Part shown: piece after piece, positions 36,689 to 46,869 of the stretch
Position numbering within the stretch: position 1 is the first letter of the stretch
Layout of the letters: each line of letters opens with the position of its first letter
From: Corinectria fuckeliana
Taxonomy: Eukaryota > Ascomycota > Sordariomycetes > Hypocreales > Nectriaceae
DNA length: 64,000 nucleotides
Assembly: GCA_019137255.1 (NCBI GenBank)
Contig: WPDH01000156.1
Span: 1 to 64,000, forward strand
Direction: 5' to 3'
Notes under the pieces: generated by a model
Databases searched by the model: none
What the model was told of the DNA's origin: nothing
Seen by the model: only the letters and a program-made list of their open reading frames with translations
Position numbers and translations under genes: made by a program

Positions 36689-38088
36689 ATGTCTGACGAA
36701 AAGATTCGCATCTCCGGCGATACGCCGCGAGCCACCACTCCGGTTCTCCCCACGGTCAACCCAGGCCTCGAGAAGCCCCAGGCCCAATCTTCGATTCACC
36801 CGTCTCTCTACGTGGTGTGAGTGTCCCTTCAAATCGACCTTGCTGCGATGCGCATCCGACTAACGAGCCTCTGCAGCTGCTGGATCGGTTTCTCCTCGTC
36901 CGTCATTCTGTTCAACAAATGGCTTCTCGACACCCTCAACTTCCGTACGCTTCCGTCGCCTGTCCCCCCGAAATACGCCCGTCACCTTCTTGCTGACCCC
37001 AAAACTCAGGCTACCCCGTCATTCTGACGACGTTCCATCTCGTCTTCGCGACCATTGTCACGCAGGTGATGGCTCGATGGACTCCTCTTCTTGACGGCCG
37101 AAAGTCGGTCAAGATGACTGGTCGTGTTTACCTGCGTGCCGTCGTTCCCATTGGCGTCTTCTTCAGCTTGAGTCTGATCTGCGGAAACCTGACCTACCTC
37201 TACCTCTCGGTCGCTTTCATTCAGATGCTCAAGGCTACCACTCCTGTTGCCGTCCTCATCTCCGGCTGGGCACTCGGTGTCACCCAACCCAACCTCAAGC
37301 AGTTCCTGAATGTCTCCGCCATTGTCGTCGGTGTCGTCATCGCTTCAATTGGAGAAATCCACTTCGTCACCGTCGGAGTTTTGTACCAGATTGGTGGTGT
37401 TATCTTCGAGGCTCTCCGACTCACCATGGTCCAGCGTCTCCTGAGCTCCGCTGACTTCAAGATGGACCCTCTGGTCTCTTTGTACTACTTCGCTCCCGTA
37501 TGCGCTGTCATGAACGGTGTCGTTGCCCTCCTTTGGGAGGTTCCCAAGTGCTCTATGGCTGAGGTCTACAATGTTGGCCTGTTCACCTTCTTCCTGAACG
37601 GTCTTTGCGCCTTCATGCTGAACGTCTCCGTCGTCTTCCTGGTACGTCTAGCTTCCCTAGCGAGGCGAACATCATCTGAACCAACTAACGCATTTCTGTA
37701 GATTGGCAAGACCTCGGCCGTCGTCCTGACACTTTGCGGTGTTCTGAAGGATATCATGCTGGTTGCCGCGTCTATGGCGATTTGGGGCACTCAGGTCACT
37801 GGCCTCCAGTTCTTCGGCTACTCTATTGCCCTTGGTGGCATGGTCTACTACAAGCTCGGCTATGAGCAGATCAAGGGCCATCTCATGGACGCCAGCCGAC
37901 AGTGGGCCGAGTTCGGTGCCCGCAAGCCCGTTCTCCGCAAGCTCACGATCATTGTCGCGACTGCGTTCCTGATCTTCACCTTATTTGGTGGTCTGGCCCC
38001 TAGCTATGCTCCCGAGTATGACCCCTCCAAGCTCGCCAATGAGGTTTCCAACCGATTCGGAATTAACGAATCTCAGCAGCAGTCCTAG
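36689..38088 (+). CDS. Triose-phosphate/nucleotide-sugar transporter family protein (DMT superfamily)
   Basis: Four exons (36689-36816, 36877-36944, 37010-37641, 37702-38088) give 404 residues; all introns (60, 65 and 60 nt) keep frame. After a hydrophilic N-terminus of about 45 residues the protein is almost entirely hydrophobic helices, about ten, typical of the TPT/SLC35 drug-metabolite transporter fold. Characteristic blocks are SSSVILFNKWLL near 50-62, YLSVAFIQMLKATTPV with the conserved Lys, and IGKTSAVVLTLCGVLKD with Lys and Thr residues near the end. These proteins exchange phosphorylated sugars or nucleotide sugars across ER or Golgi membranes. The substrate here cannot be assigned. 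Proximity to UDP-galactopyranose mutase is suggestive at most, since 4.4 kb lies between them. Confidence 0.9.
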
Positions 38089-38768
38089 CCCTCAATAATT
38101 CAGAACCTATAAAATCTGAATTATTCCAGACACGCCATCGAAGCGCTGTCTACTAGGCGAACGGCGATCTAGGGACTTTTTTCTTTACTCAAAACCTTGG
38201 ACCGGTTGTTCGCGTGCATATTTGCGTTGACTAGTCGCACTTTCTGACTGATTGGAGACTGAGGCATTCCGCTTGACTGAAGGATGGAGGGGATGACGAC
38301 TGTAAAGCCATAGAGCTGGTTTGTAGTGTGCGAAGAGAATCGGGGGTTGCAAGCGAAGGACTTTTGTAACGCAAAGGTCTAATCTGATGTGTACTTTAGA
38401 AGGCGTTGGGCCATAGACATGTAGAAACGAAACGGGCAAAAAAATTACAAACCCCATCATGTGTGTTACGGCAGTGAGTATTGGTTCATGAAATTTGCAT
38501 TGGGGCGAGTAGTCATAAGCCCTCTGGTCTATCTTGTCTTGGCCTCCGAGGAACACCGGCTAAGCGAGTCCTCCGCCGTCCTTTCACGGGGGACCACCAG
38601 TCCATCCGTCCGCGTCAACTTTTTTAACACCAACAGTCACGCACGCGGTGGGGAATCTGATTTATAAGAAACATTTCATGTTGATGCCCATATACCAGGG
38701 TTCCTTAATGCCAATCGATGTTCTTTACATCCCGCCAACTCCCTAACCGTAACGGAGAAACGATTTTT
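38089..38768. other. Convergent 3' flanks
   Basis: This 680-bp stretch lies between the stop of the transporter (+) and the last exon of eL27 (-). It should contain both polyadenylation regions. No gene seen. Confidence 0.5.
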
Positions 38769-39437
38769 TTAAAACTCTGTGGCAAGTAGTTAGCACTCAT
38801 CCAATTCTTCAACGCCGAGCTTCGCCCTGGGGTCGGGCGGTGGAAGAGATGGACCTACTGAGAGGGGTGAAGAACCATCGGTTCTTGCCGCTGGTGTATC
38901 GGTCCTCGAGCACCTTCTTGACAGTCTTCTTGGCGTCCTCGCGCTGAGACACCTCCTTGAAGGTGTCGTTGGTGATGGTGCCCTTGAGGCCCTCGAGCTC
39001 CAAGGTGTAGCGAGTGGGCATCAAGTGGTTGTAGTTGACGACCTTGATGAAGGGCTTGATCTTGGATCGCTTCTCCTGGCGAGTCTTGGACATGCGGCGG
39101 GTGATCTTGGAGGGGTAGCGCTCGATGCCAGCGACCAGAGCGTGGCCGAAGGGATGAGGCTTGTTGCCGTTGTCAATGGGCTGGATGATGACAACCTGGG
39201 GAGCAATTCGAGTCAGCGTTTTGAGTCTTGCGGAGGTCGGTGTCAAGCAAAAGCATCATCCCATCCCCCCCGTCCGATTTGACGACACACACACACACAC
39301 ACAAATCCGCCAACACTATTGCTTGTCGGAGAAGCGCGTAGCTCGAAATGTCAAGGATATCGCCGGTATCGTACCTTCTTTCCGGCGTATCTGCCGCGGG
39401 TGATGATGGCGACTCGGCCGACCTTAAGGAACTTCAT
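38769..39437 (-). CDS. Large-subunit ribosomal protein eL27
   Basis: Three exons, 39437-39375, 39195-38859 and 38769-38776 read on the - strand, give 135 residues, the usual fungal length. The protein begins MKFLKVGRVAII with the KOW-type RGRYAGKK segment, continues VVIIQPIDNG and ends FFTPLKF. The last coding exon is just 8 nt (AG TTT TAA), reached over an 82-nt intron with donor GTAGGT, branch GCTAAC and acceptor CACAG. Without that splice the frame runs on into an unrelated tail and loses the conserved KF end. The first intron is 179 nt, long for this window but common in ribosomal protein genes. The protein is part of the 60S subunit. Confidence 0.95.
39284..39302. repeat. (AC)n microsatellite in an eL27 intron
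   Basis: A CA/AC dinucleotide run of about nine units inside the first intron of the eL27 gene. Confidence 0.85.
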
Positions 39438-39766
39438 CTTGTCCGGCGATGCTGGTCGGGTTGTGATGGGGTGAAGATTGCGTCGTCGGAAACCGTGATC
39501 GGGAATTTGGTGCAAAATTTGGGGTTTGTGGGTTGGCAATTTGGGGCAAGCGAGTCGCAGCCGTGAGGTCACATGACACGCTAGGGACGGAAAGGTGGTC
39601 AGTGCGCGACGACCCTCTCGAGGGCCTGTCAACCTGTCTTGGAGCTTCTCGCGACCCATCGGCAACTCGCGCAACGAGTGGATTGACACACTGTATGCTC
39701 TTCAACGACTCTAAGAAAAGCCACGTTCAAGTCTACCATAAAAGGGCCTTTGGCACGCTAGCCAAG
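39438..39766. promoter_or_regulatory. Shared divergent promoter of eL27 and NCE101
   Basis: Only 329 bp separate the two start codons, which point away from each other. All upstream control of both genes, unless it overlaps coding DNA, must sit here. No TATA box is clear for either gene. Confidence 0.55.
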
Positions 39767-40015
39767 ATGCCTGCTGCACCTACGTACATCATTTCCCGCG
39801 TCGCGGACCCCATCTTTGGGGTTGTCATTGGTCTCGCAGCTGCTGTCACGAGAATCAACCGCGAGGAGAAGAACAAGGGAAGGACCACTGATCAGACAAT
39901 TCAGGCTGGGCTAAGGTATGTCCAATTGAACTCAGCCATGTGAGCTGAGAATATGGGAGCAATGGCTAATGCCTGTGATTCTAGCCGTGCCGGTTTATCC
40001 TCGAACTCCTCCTAG
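39767..40015 (+). CDS. Nce101-like small membrane protein
   Basis: Two exons, 39767-39915 and 39985-40015, give 59 residues; the 69-nt intron runs GTATGT...TCTAG with branch GCTAAT. Residues 7-27 form one hydrophobic helix (YIISRVADPIFGVVIGLAAA), followed by a charged stretch INREEKNKGR. The SRVADPIFGVVIG...GR pattern matches yeast Nce101 (53 residues), linked to secretion of proteins lacking a signal peptide; its molecular role is not settled. Without splicing the frame ends at a different, unconserved tail. The gene is short and would be missed by a length cut-off. It ends 113 bp from the convergent TTC36-like gene. Confidence 0.78.
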
Positions 40016-40128
40016 TCTGGACGTGATCCTTAGCCGACAGTACATGTGCTAGATTTCTGCACACCACGCTGCTCTCTTGGTGTAGCGTCGTATACCATTC
40101 TCCTCTATAGGACTATGCATCTAGTCCA

Positions 40129-40926
40129 TTATTCGCCAAACGCCGGGCCGTACTCCTTCTTCATCGCTTCACGAACAATCTGCCCACACAGCTTCGCGGT
40201 GGGGTTGACACTGACGGCAAGCCCCTTGGCGATTGGATTGCCATAGCGGCCACCGAGAGCAAGATCCCTCGATGCAGCTTCCTCGAAATCCAGCTTCTCC
40301 CACTTTGACTCGGGCAGGCTGTCGTCCACGTCCAGCGAGCGATGCAATAAAAGCTTGGCCGTCTTCAAATACACGGCAGCCCTCTGCGTATGTGCCATCG
40401 ACAAAGTCCGGGCGACTTGAGGAGAAATGGGGCTAGCCAATGATGTCGGTGATAGAAGGTCGATCGAAGTCTTCATATCCCTCAAAGCTGTTGCAGCTAC
40501 GCGCTTCTTTTCTGCCTGATCGAGAATTTCGACTAACGGCATCGAGTCGTCTGAGGTTTCGGAGAGGAGGATGGCATCACCATAGAGCCTTCTGCATATT
40601 TGAACTCGGTTGTTTCTGGCACTGGCATAGTTGGGATGCTGAGAAATGATGTCTTCGAGGGCGGAAAGGCACCTTCGATATCCGTTAATTGCAATGCACT
40701 TGCCTTGATCGGGTCCAAGCTGCATTAGCTGAGCCTCGAGCTTCTGAATCGACCGAATGATGTCTCGCTCTTTTTCGACTATCCTCTCGTACACGCTGAC
40801 GTCCGTGATATTTGGGTCGCGCGGTAATGAAGAGTCGAGAATGATTCCAGTGAGGGGGTTCGACTCGGGATCCTTGATCTTCTCGAGGATGTTGATATCA
40901 TGCTTGCTCAAAGATACGCAAGTCAT
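40129..40926 (-). CDS. TTC36-like tetratricopeptide repeat protein
   Basis: A single-exon frame of 265 residues from the ATG at 40926, MTCVSLSKHDINIL. The pattern fits the tetratricopeptide repeat protein 36 family. A short N-terminal LEKIKDPESNPLTGI segment is followed by a central TPR-like block (ALEDIISQHPNYASARNNRVQICRR), a second block with AHTQRAAVYLKTAKLL, and the family's ending with DFEEAASRDLALGG...NPTAKLCGQIVREAM. Such proteins are thought to be protein-binding adaptors; the fungal role is unknown. The frame stays open upstream to 41055 and would add 43 residues starting MLMLMPSRFSIS; homology starts only after the inner ATG, so that was preferred. Confidence 0.82.
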   Translation of the reverse strand: MTCVSLSKHDINILEKIKDPESNPLTGIILDSSLPRDPNITDVSVYERIVEKERDIIRSIQKLEAQLMQLGPDQGKCIAINGYRRCLSALEDIISQHPNYASARNNRVQICRRLYGDAILLSETSDDSMPLVEILDQAEKKRVAATALRDMKTSIDLLSPTSLASPISPQVARTLSMAHTQRAAVYLKTAKLLLHRSLDVDDSLPESKWEKLDFEEAASRDLALGGRYGNPIAKGLAVSVNPTAKLCGQIVREAMKKEYGPAFGE

Positions 40927-41768
40927 GTTGCGATTCGGGGCTTCGGTGGCGATGTTAGATTGAAGCACGATAAGAGGGGGTGTGTTGGCGGCTGAAAGGC
41001 TGTGATTTATTGTCGAAGGGGAAATCGAGAATCTACTTGGCATCAGCATCAGCATCCAAGACCATGGGACTCGGTCTTCTGTGGACCCCCAAGCGCGCCT
41101 CCCGCTGCTTTCCTTTGCGGCCCTTTATCCTTCTCTCAAAGTTGCTTACATTCCGCAGTCCGTCATAGGGGTATGCCGCTCCGTAGCTCGTTGGTGGTTA
41201 GACAAAGCCGGGGCAGCAGCCCACGGCCACTATCGGCTTCCCTCGGTTGGCGCCGCTATTGGAGGCTCGGCCGGGACCTTTCCGCCTCAACCACGGCTGC
41301 CACAGGCTTCGGCACTACGTTCGTACCCTTTCGAGTTCTCAGCCAAGTTAACGTCGAGATGCTTTTCGATGATCTCAGACAGGGGCGTCTGACGCAGATC
41401 CCCGCTTGTGACCCCGGGCTACTCAGTAACGGCAGCGTCCGGGAGTTGTGGATCAAGACGCAGAAGCTCATTTGCCTCTGATGCTATTGGATCTCGCAAT
41501 TGAGCTGCTTGGGGCGCGGCCGCTCGACAAGAACTCGGGCCGTTGGATGCCTTCCGTCGCGGAGTCTTTCCGAGGAGCCTTGCCAGGCCATGGCCATGTC
41601 TCGGGGCCTCGATGCGATGTCTTAAGCCGGCCTTGTTGAAACTCTCAACCACCCAAGCATCTTTCCTTATAAAGACCTGGTCTCGCATCATCATATCGCC
41701 ACCACAGCCAACCCTCAAGAAAACCTACCTCAATTAGACATTGACATCTATCACGCCGTTTTGTGGTA
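40927..41768. promoter_or_regulatory. Divergent promoter region of the TTC36-like gene and HPPD
   Basis: The 842 bp between the two start codons carries both promoters. The first 129 bp could instead encode a longer N-terminus of the TTC36-like protein. No other gene is seen. Confidence 0.5.
41667..41674 (+). promoter_or_regulatory. TATA-like box upstream of HPPD
   Basis: TTATAAAG lies 95 bp before the HPPD start codon and is followed by a short CA- and TC-rich leader. Position and sequence fit a core promoter element; no transcript evidence is available. Confidence 0.45.
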
Positions 41769-43025
41769 ATGACCCCTTCTGCCATCACAGACTCTCCTCC
41801 CCAGCGGACAGCCCAGCCAGCAACTGCAAACACCGAGCCAGCCACCTTCGCCGTCCAGCCCCAAGGAAACTTCACCGGCTACGACCATGTGACCTGGTGG
41901 GTTGGCAACGCAAAGCAGGCCGCGTCCTACTACACGACCCTGTTTGGCTTCAGAACAATCGCCTATAGGGGGCTTGAGACAGGCAGCCGCTACTTTGCTT
42001 CGTACGTCGTAGCCAATAACGATGTCCGCTTCGTCTTCACTTCGCCCCTGCGCTCCGAGGCGCACTTCCCCGACGATGAGCCCATCTCGCTCTCGGACCG
42101 GAACCTCTTGAAGGAGATGCACGCCCACCTCGAGCGACACGGCGACGCCGTAAAGGACGTCGCCTTCGAGGTCGACAACGTCGAGGGCGTCTACCGCAAG
42201 GCCGTCGAGGAGGGCGCCATCGCCGTCCAGGGCCCGGCCACGTCCGAGGATGCCGAGCACGGCTCCGTCACCACCGCCGTCATCTGCACCTACGGCGACA
42301 CCACCCATACCCTCATCTCCCGCCAGGACTACACCGGGCCCTTCCTCCCCGGGTTCCGCGCCGTCGCCAAGCAGACGGCGTCGGGCAACCTCCCCGACGT
42401 GCCACTGGCCCGCATCGACCACTGCGTCGGCAACCAGTCGTGGAACGAGATGGTGTCGGCCTGCGCCTTCTACCAGCAGTGCCTCTCGTTCCACCGCTTC
42501 TGGTCCGTTGACGACTCGCAGATCTGCACCGAGTTCTCGGCCCTGAGCTCCATCGTCATGGCCTCGCCCAACAACATGGTCAAGATGCCCATCAACGAGC
42601 CCGCCCCTGGCAAGAAGAAGTCGCAGATCGAGGAGTACGTCATCTTCAACTCGGGCGCCGGCGTCCAGCACATCGCCCTCCTGACCCAGGACATCATCGC
42701 CTCCGTCACGGCCCTGCGCGCCCGCGGCGTCGAGTTCATCAACGTCCCCGCCACCTACTACGACACCATGCGCGTCCGCCTCAAGACGGAGCGTCGCAAC
42801 TGGGAGCTCAAGGAGGACTTCGCCACCCTTGAGCGCCTCAACATCCTCGTTGACTACGACGAGGGCGGCTACCTCCTGCAGCTCTTTACGAAGCCCCTCA
42901 TGGACCGCCCCACCGTCTTCATTGAGATTATCCAGCGCAACGACTTTGACGGCTTTGGCGCCGGCAACTTCAAGAGCCTGTTTGAGGCCATTGAGCGGGA
43001 GCAGGCCGAGAGAGGCAACCTATAA
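41769..43025 (+). CDS. 4-hydroxyphenylpyruvate dioxygenase
   Basis: An intronless frame of 418 residues; the ATG at 41769 is the first in frame. The enzyme turns 4-hydroxyphenylpyruvate and O2 into homogentisate and CO2 in tyrosine breakdown, the step that also feeds pyomelanin. Two vicinal-oxygen-chelate halves are visible: GYDHVTWWVGNAKQAA at the N-terminus, and a catalytic C-terminal half with iron ligands H218 (ARIDHCVG), H301 (VQHIALL) and E386 (FIEIIQR). The ending GFGAGNFKSLFEAIE is the conserved C-terminal helix that closes the active site. Third codon positions are strongly C/G-biased. Other tyrosine-catabolism genes are absent from the window, so it is not part of a visible cluster. 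Confidence 0.97.
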   Translation: MTPSAITDSPPQRTAQPATANTEPATFAVQPQGNFTGYDHVTWWVGNAKQAASYYTTLFGFRTIAYRGLETGSRYFASYVVANNDVRFVFTSPLRSEAHFPDDEPISLSDRNLLKEMHAHLERHGDAVKDVAFEVDNVEGVYRKAVEEGAIAVQGPATSEDAEHGSVTTAVICTYGDTTHTLISRQDYTGPFLPGFRAVAKQTASGNLPDVPLARIDHCVGNQSWNEMVSACAFYQQCLSFHRFWSVDDSQICTEFSALSSIVMASPNNMVKMPINEPAPGKKKSQIEEYVIFNSGAGVQHIALLTQDIIASVTALRARGVEFINVPATYYDTMRVRLKTERRNWELKEDFATLERLNILVDYDEGGYLLQLFTKPLMDRPTVFIEIIQRNDFDGFGAGNFKSLFEAIEREQAERGNL

Positions 43026-43418
43026 TCAGCGGCATATTGCAACCACCAGCCTCCGTTTGATTCTGACAATGAAAAGTTCACGTTTCATGGAGGATCCGGA
43101 CAGACAGATGCAAAAGGAAATGATGTCTACGGTGACGAGCTATGCTATAGTGTCGTCTATTGCTCCGCCTGGCCTATATGGCTATTCAAGCTAGTATTGG
43201 GAAGGCCATAAGCCCCCAAACAGAAAAATCCAAAATGACCCCCTATGTGCGCCGTGTGCAGCCGTGACGTCAAAGTCGTTCGTTACAGGCTAGATATAAA
43301 GTCCTCAGCCTCAGTAGTAATCCTTTTTCCAAGTATACCGTCCTTCTCCTCCCTCGCCCCTTATCCACACTTTGATTCCCGCGTCAGCTCTTCCGCCCCT
43401 CCGCCCCCCCCCTTGATT
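43026..43418. other. Convergent 3' flanks of HPPD and SSL1
   Basis: This 393-bp stretch holds the 3' ends of two convergent genes. It is pyrimidine-rich in its second half. No gene is seen. Confidence 0.5.
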
Positions 43419-44889
43419 CTAGCTCATGTCCACGTCGCCATTCGTGTGGCCATTTCCGTTGACCTCGGCCGACGCAGCGGGGCTGTTGTGCACCTGGCTC
43501 TGGCAGCCCGGGCAGTTATGGATGACCTCGTGAGCGAAAACATCGCAGTCGATGCAGAAGTGCTGTCGGCACACCTCGCAGGCATACCGGCCGCTCTCGC
43601 TGACGCCCTTAGCCGCCGGACGGGCGGCGTCGTCCTTGGGCTTGCTGTCGGCGCCCCTGGTCCTGGGAGGTTCGGGGAACGGCGCCAGGCAGGAGAAGCA
43701 GGCGGCGGACTTGGCGGCGCTGGCCCACGACACCTCGACCCAGTTGCGCAGCGGGAATAGATGGTGATAGGACCGTGCCAGGTGGGTGGAGAGGATGAGG
43801 GTGAGCCCGCAGGCGGGACAGTCGGCGGGCAGGCGGCAGACGCGGGTGCCGCAGCGGGTGCACAGGTAGCCCTCGCGGACGGGCTTGTTGTGGCAGGCGC
43901 AGTAGCTGGTGGTGCCGTTGGGGGCGAGGGTGCGGGACGGGAAGCCCATCATCAGCAGGCTGGCAGTGCTGTGCTCGGCGGTGCGGGTGACGGGCGGCGT
44001 GGTGGCGGCGAGGAAGAGCTCGCGGTAGTGCACCTCGTCCATGGCGATGTGGTACTGCGACTCGTCGCCGGCGTTGGTGCGCGAGCAGAGCTCCGCGCAG
44101 ATGGCGACCTGGGCGGAGAGGCCGACGATGGACACGCGTATTCGGTCGGTGATGAGGTTGCCGATCGTCTCGTGGATGTCGCCCGGGTCGCTGGACAGGA
44201 GGGCGCCGTAGATGATGAGGACTTCTCGCGTGCCGTGGGACGGCGCATGGCTAAGGTCCTTTGGTTAGCACGCACGACCCCAGGTAGACATGATGAGAAC
44301 TGGGAGCAGAGCATTACAATAGAGCACCTCGACACATCTCCAGCGCGTTCTGCAGACTAGGGCTCCCCTGAGGGTCCTGGTTCTCCAAGCCCTTCAGCCG
44401 CTCCAGGTGTTCGCTCGGGTTGCCCCCCACGTCGCTGATCCTCACGGCGACTCCATCGCGCATGCCAATGATGCCCAGCTGCGAGATGGGGTTCTGCTCG
44501 AAGAACTCGCGGACAAAGGCGCCAGCGTAGCTCAGCGTGAGGCGCCAGCGGGTGGGCAGCAGGTCCTTCTCGGCCATGGCGAACGACATGTCCAGCACGA
44601 GGACGAGGTGGCGGATGATGCCTCGCTGCAGGGGCGTGGTGTCGCGGAGCAGGCGCTTGCGCTTCTCGGCCTCGAGCGTCGCGAGGTTGAGGATGCCGTC
44701 CTGGTCCTCCTCGGGCAGGTTGGTCTCCCACGTGCGCTTCGACTTCTCCCATGACCGCGCCGCGTTGCGGTCGCCTTTGCGGGGCTTTCCGCCGCCGGCT
44801 TGGGGGTCGTCGCCGTCCGTGACTCGATGGTCCATGAGATCGTCGTCCGACATGTCGTCGGCGACGTACTCGCCATCCGAGTCAGCCAT
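43419..44889 (-). CDS. TFIIH core subunit Ssl1 (p44)
   Basis: Two exons (44889-44318 and 44250-43419) with a 67-nt intron (GTAATG...CTTAG) give 467 residues. An acidic N-terminus (MADSDGEYVADD) precedes a von Willebrand A-like domain beginning near residue 93 with HLVLVLDMSFAM, including GIIGMRDGVA and HAPSHGTREVLIIYGAL across the splice site. The C-terminal part carries zinc-binding motifs: CACHNKP...CTRCGTRVC...CPACGLTL, then a C4-type YACEVCRQHFC...CPGC. Ssl1 activates the XPD/Rad3 helicase within TFIIH, which acts in RNA polymerase II initiation and nucleotide excision repair in the nucleus. The joined sequence is collinear with the family throughout. Confidence 0.95.
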
Positions 44890-45734
44890 CGTGGGCGAGG
44901 GCGAGGGTGAGGGCGAGGGTGTATCGTGGTGTCGGATTCTGTAGGTGCGGGAGGGCCGAGGTCGGAAAGCGGGAGATGCGGTTAACGAGCGTGCGGTGGA
45001 TGTGTCCGGGTTGAAAGAAGTGAAAGAAAGAAAGATAGTTAACGGAATAAAGTCACAAGGCTGCGATGGACGTTCGCAGCCTTGTGGTGATCCACCCAGC
45101 AAGTCAAGGTTTGGGGCGGCCAATAATAGAAGCGCTAAATTCAATATCACAGCTACCTACTAGGCCTGCTATTAGTAGGTACCTACGCACATTAGGAGAT
45201 AGTAGGCTTACTAGCTATTCGTACAGCTTGCAAAACAGTAAACCCAGGAATAGCCACAGACTGCTTTGTAACTTCGATTTTTTTTATTACTCGAATCTAT
45301 CTTCGACTTCCATGTGCATTAGTCGCTTACAGCCAGGGTATACTACGAAGTCGTGTCTAAGCTAAATCACCAATATGTACAGGCTGGCGGGTGACGAGCC
45401 CGTCCCAGCATGTAGAACACAGTCCAACACAACCACATCTACCGATGAATCCCCCTACTATGTAAGGGCCACGGCCATTTCAAACAATCCCAATAATAAT
45501 CGCATGGAGACATCCTCGCACGAATACCCAATCGCCTTATTGCAAATAGGCAGGCGAATATCAAGAGCGAAAATAATGCCATCCCGTTATGCTCCTTCAA
45601 ATCATTTCCGTCAACATGTGTGTCGTTCGACGGGGTATAGTCGCCGAGTAAGAGAGTGATATCGAAACCAAGAAAAAAGCAACGCCGCCATCCTGAACGC
45701 CGTCCCCAGAATACCGACAGATAGACACAGCCTT
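44890..45734. other. Intergenic: SSL1 upstream and CHS7 downstream flank
   Basis: Contains a GAGGGC/GAGGGT repeat at 44893-44922 in the SSL1 leader. Near 45150-45230 there is a cluster of ACCTACTAGG- and AGTAGG-type motifs. No gene is seen. Confidence 0.5.
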
Positions 45735-46869
45735 TTAAGGGTAGTTGCTGGTCTGCATGGGCCAGTCATCCTCGGTGATGCTGGACCAGAAGACCCAGAT
45801 CATAACAACGGACAGCAGGGTAAAGAAGGTCTGGAACAGAGCTCCGTCGATCTTGCCGCTAGTCCCGTCGCAAATGTACTTGCTGATGACGTAGTTGAAG
45901 ATCTGGCCGATGGCGAACAGCAGGGCGGCGGCGGACAGGTAGATCATGGGACGGGTCTCGCCGAGGACTCGGATGACGAGAATGGCCTCGAGGACGAAGA
46001 AGGCGACGAGCAGGATGAGAGGAACCAGTTGGTAAAGGACGTAGAGGGCGACATTTCGGTTCGGGCTCTTGAAGCTGTCGTCCCAATAGCCGGTCCATTG
46101 GAGGCCAGTGTCGAGAGCGATGTAGCCGGTGCCAATGAGCAAGACGCCGGCAGACCCAAGGATCAAACCCAAGGAAAGAGGGGTGCCGTCGTCAACAATC
46201 TGGTAGCCGACAACGGCGTTCAGCATCAAGACCCAGATGGTTGCAATAATCATGCCAATGTGAATAGCAGAGAAGGCCTGGACGGTGGTCAGCGTTTAGG
46301 TGATGGAGAGCCGGACGTGGATCTCATACGATTCGGACGGTGCTGTCCAAGGGAAACCCGCCAACAGAGAAGATTTCGCAGATGCTAACGATGATGTATC
46401 CGCCGAGGAATAGTTGCATTTCCCTAAGGCATTGTGTAAGACAAGGCGGACATGGCAGAGGTGGAGATGTGCATACCTTCGGCCCACAGCAGCTCTCTTC
46501 TTCTCAGAGCGAAGGATTAGAAAAACGGAGGCGGCAATGGCGACGCCGCAGAGGACGATGGATCCTATGTTCGCCAGATGTCGGCCTCCGCTCAAGGAGA
46601 TGCCGGTGAGCTCGCATCCTCCCCACTGGCCGGTTTGGTTGTGATTGGGGGAGCTTAGGAGCTGTACGAGGTTCAGTCAGCCATCGCTCCAGACGCCCAC
46701 GATCTTGTCTCCACGTTTCAGGGCGTACGTACATTGCAGACTGGGAGAGTCGAGTCCTTGCAAAAGTCCTGTGACACGCCATGTTAGCAAACAATGTTGA
46801 AATAAGCGCGAGCGGGAGTAGCATCGATGCAAGGCGTACTTCGAAGTTGCCAAAGTCGGTGGACCCCAT
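45735..46869 (-). CDS. Chitin synthase export chaperone Chs7
   Basis: Five exons (46869-46840, 46768-46733, 46661-46477, 46423-46330, 46277-45735) give 295 residues. The first two coding exons are only 30 and 36 nt, so the gene looks fragmented until spliced. The protein starts MGSTDFGNFEDFCKDSTLPVCNLLSS across three exons, then shows GGCELTGISLSGGRHLAN and about seven membrane helices, including GFPLDSTVRIAFSAIHIGMII and GTGYIALDTGLQWTGYW. This is the Chs7 family, an ER membrane chaperone needed for exit of class IV chitin synthase (Chs3 type) to the cell surface. All introns (71, 71, 53 and 52 nt) have consensus ends and keep frame. Confidence 0.96.

Noticed and set aside
41751..42671. Open frame of 306 codons on the - strand
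   Set aside because: Antisense shadow of 4-hydroxyphenylpyruvate dioxygenase, due to codon bias.
43761..44360. Open frame of 199 codons on the + strand
   Set aside because: Antisense to SSL1; Gly/Ala/Val-rich composition is an artefact of the coding strand.
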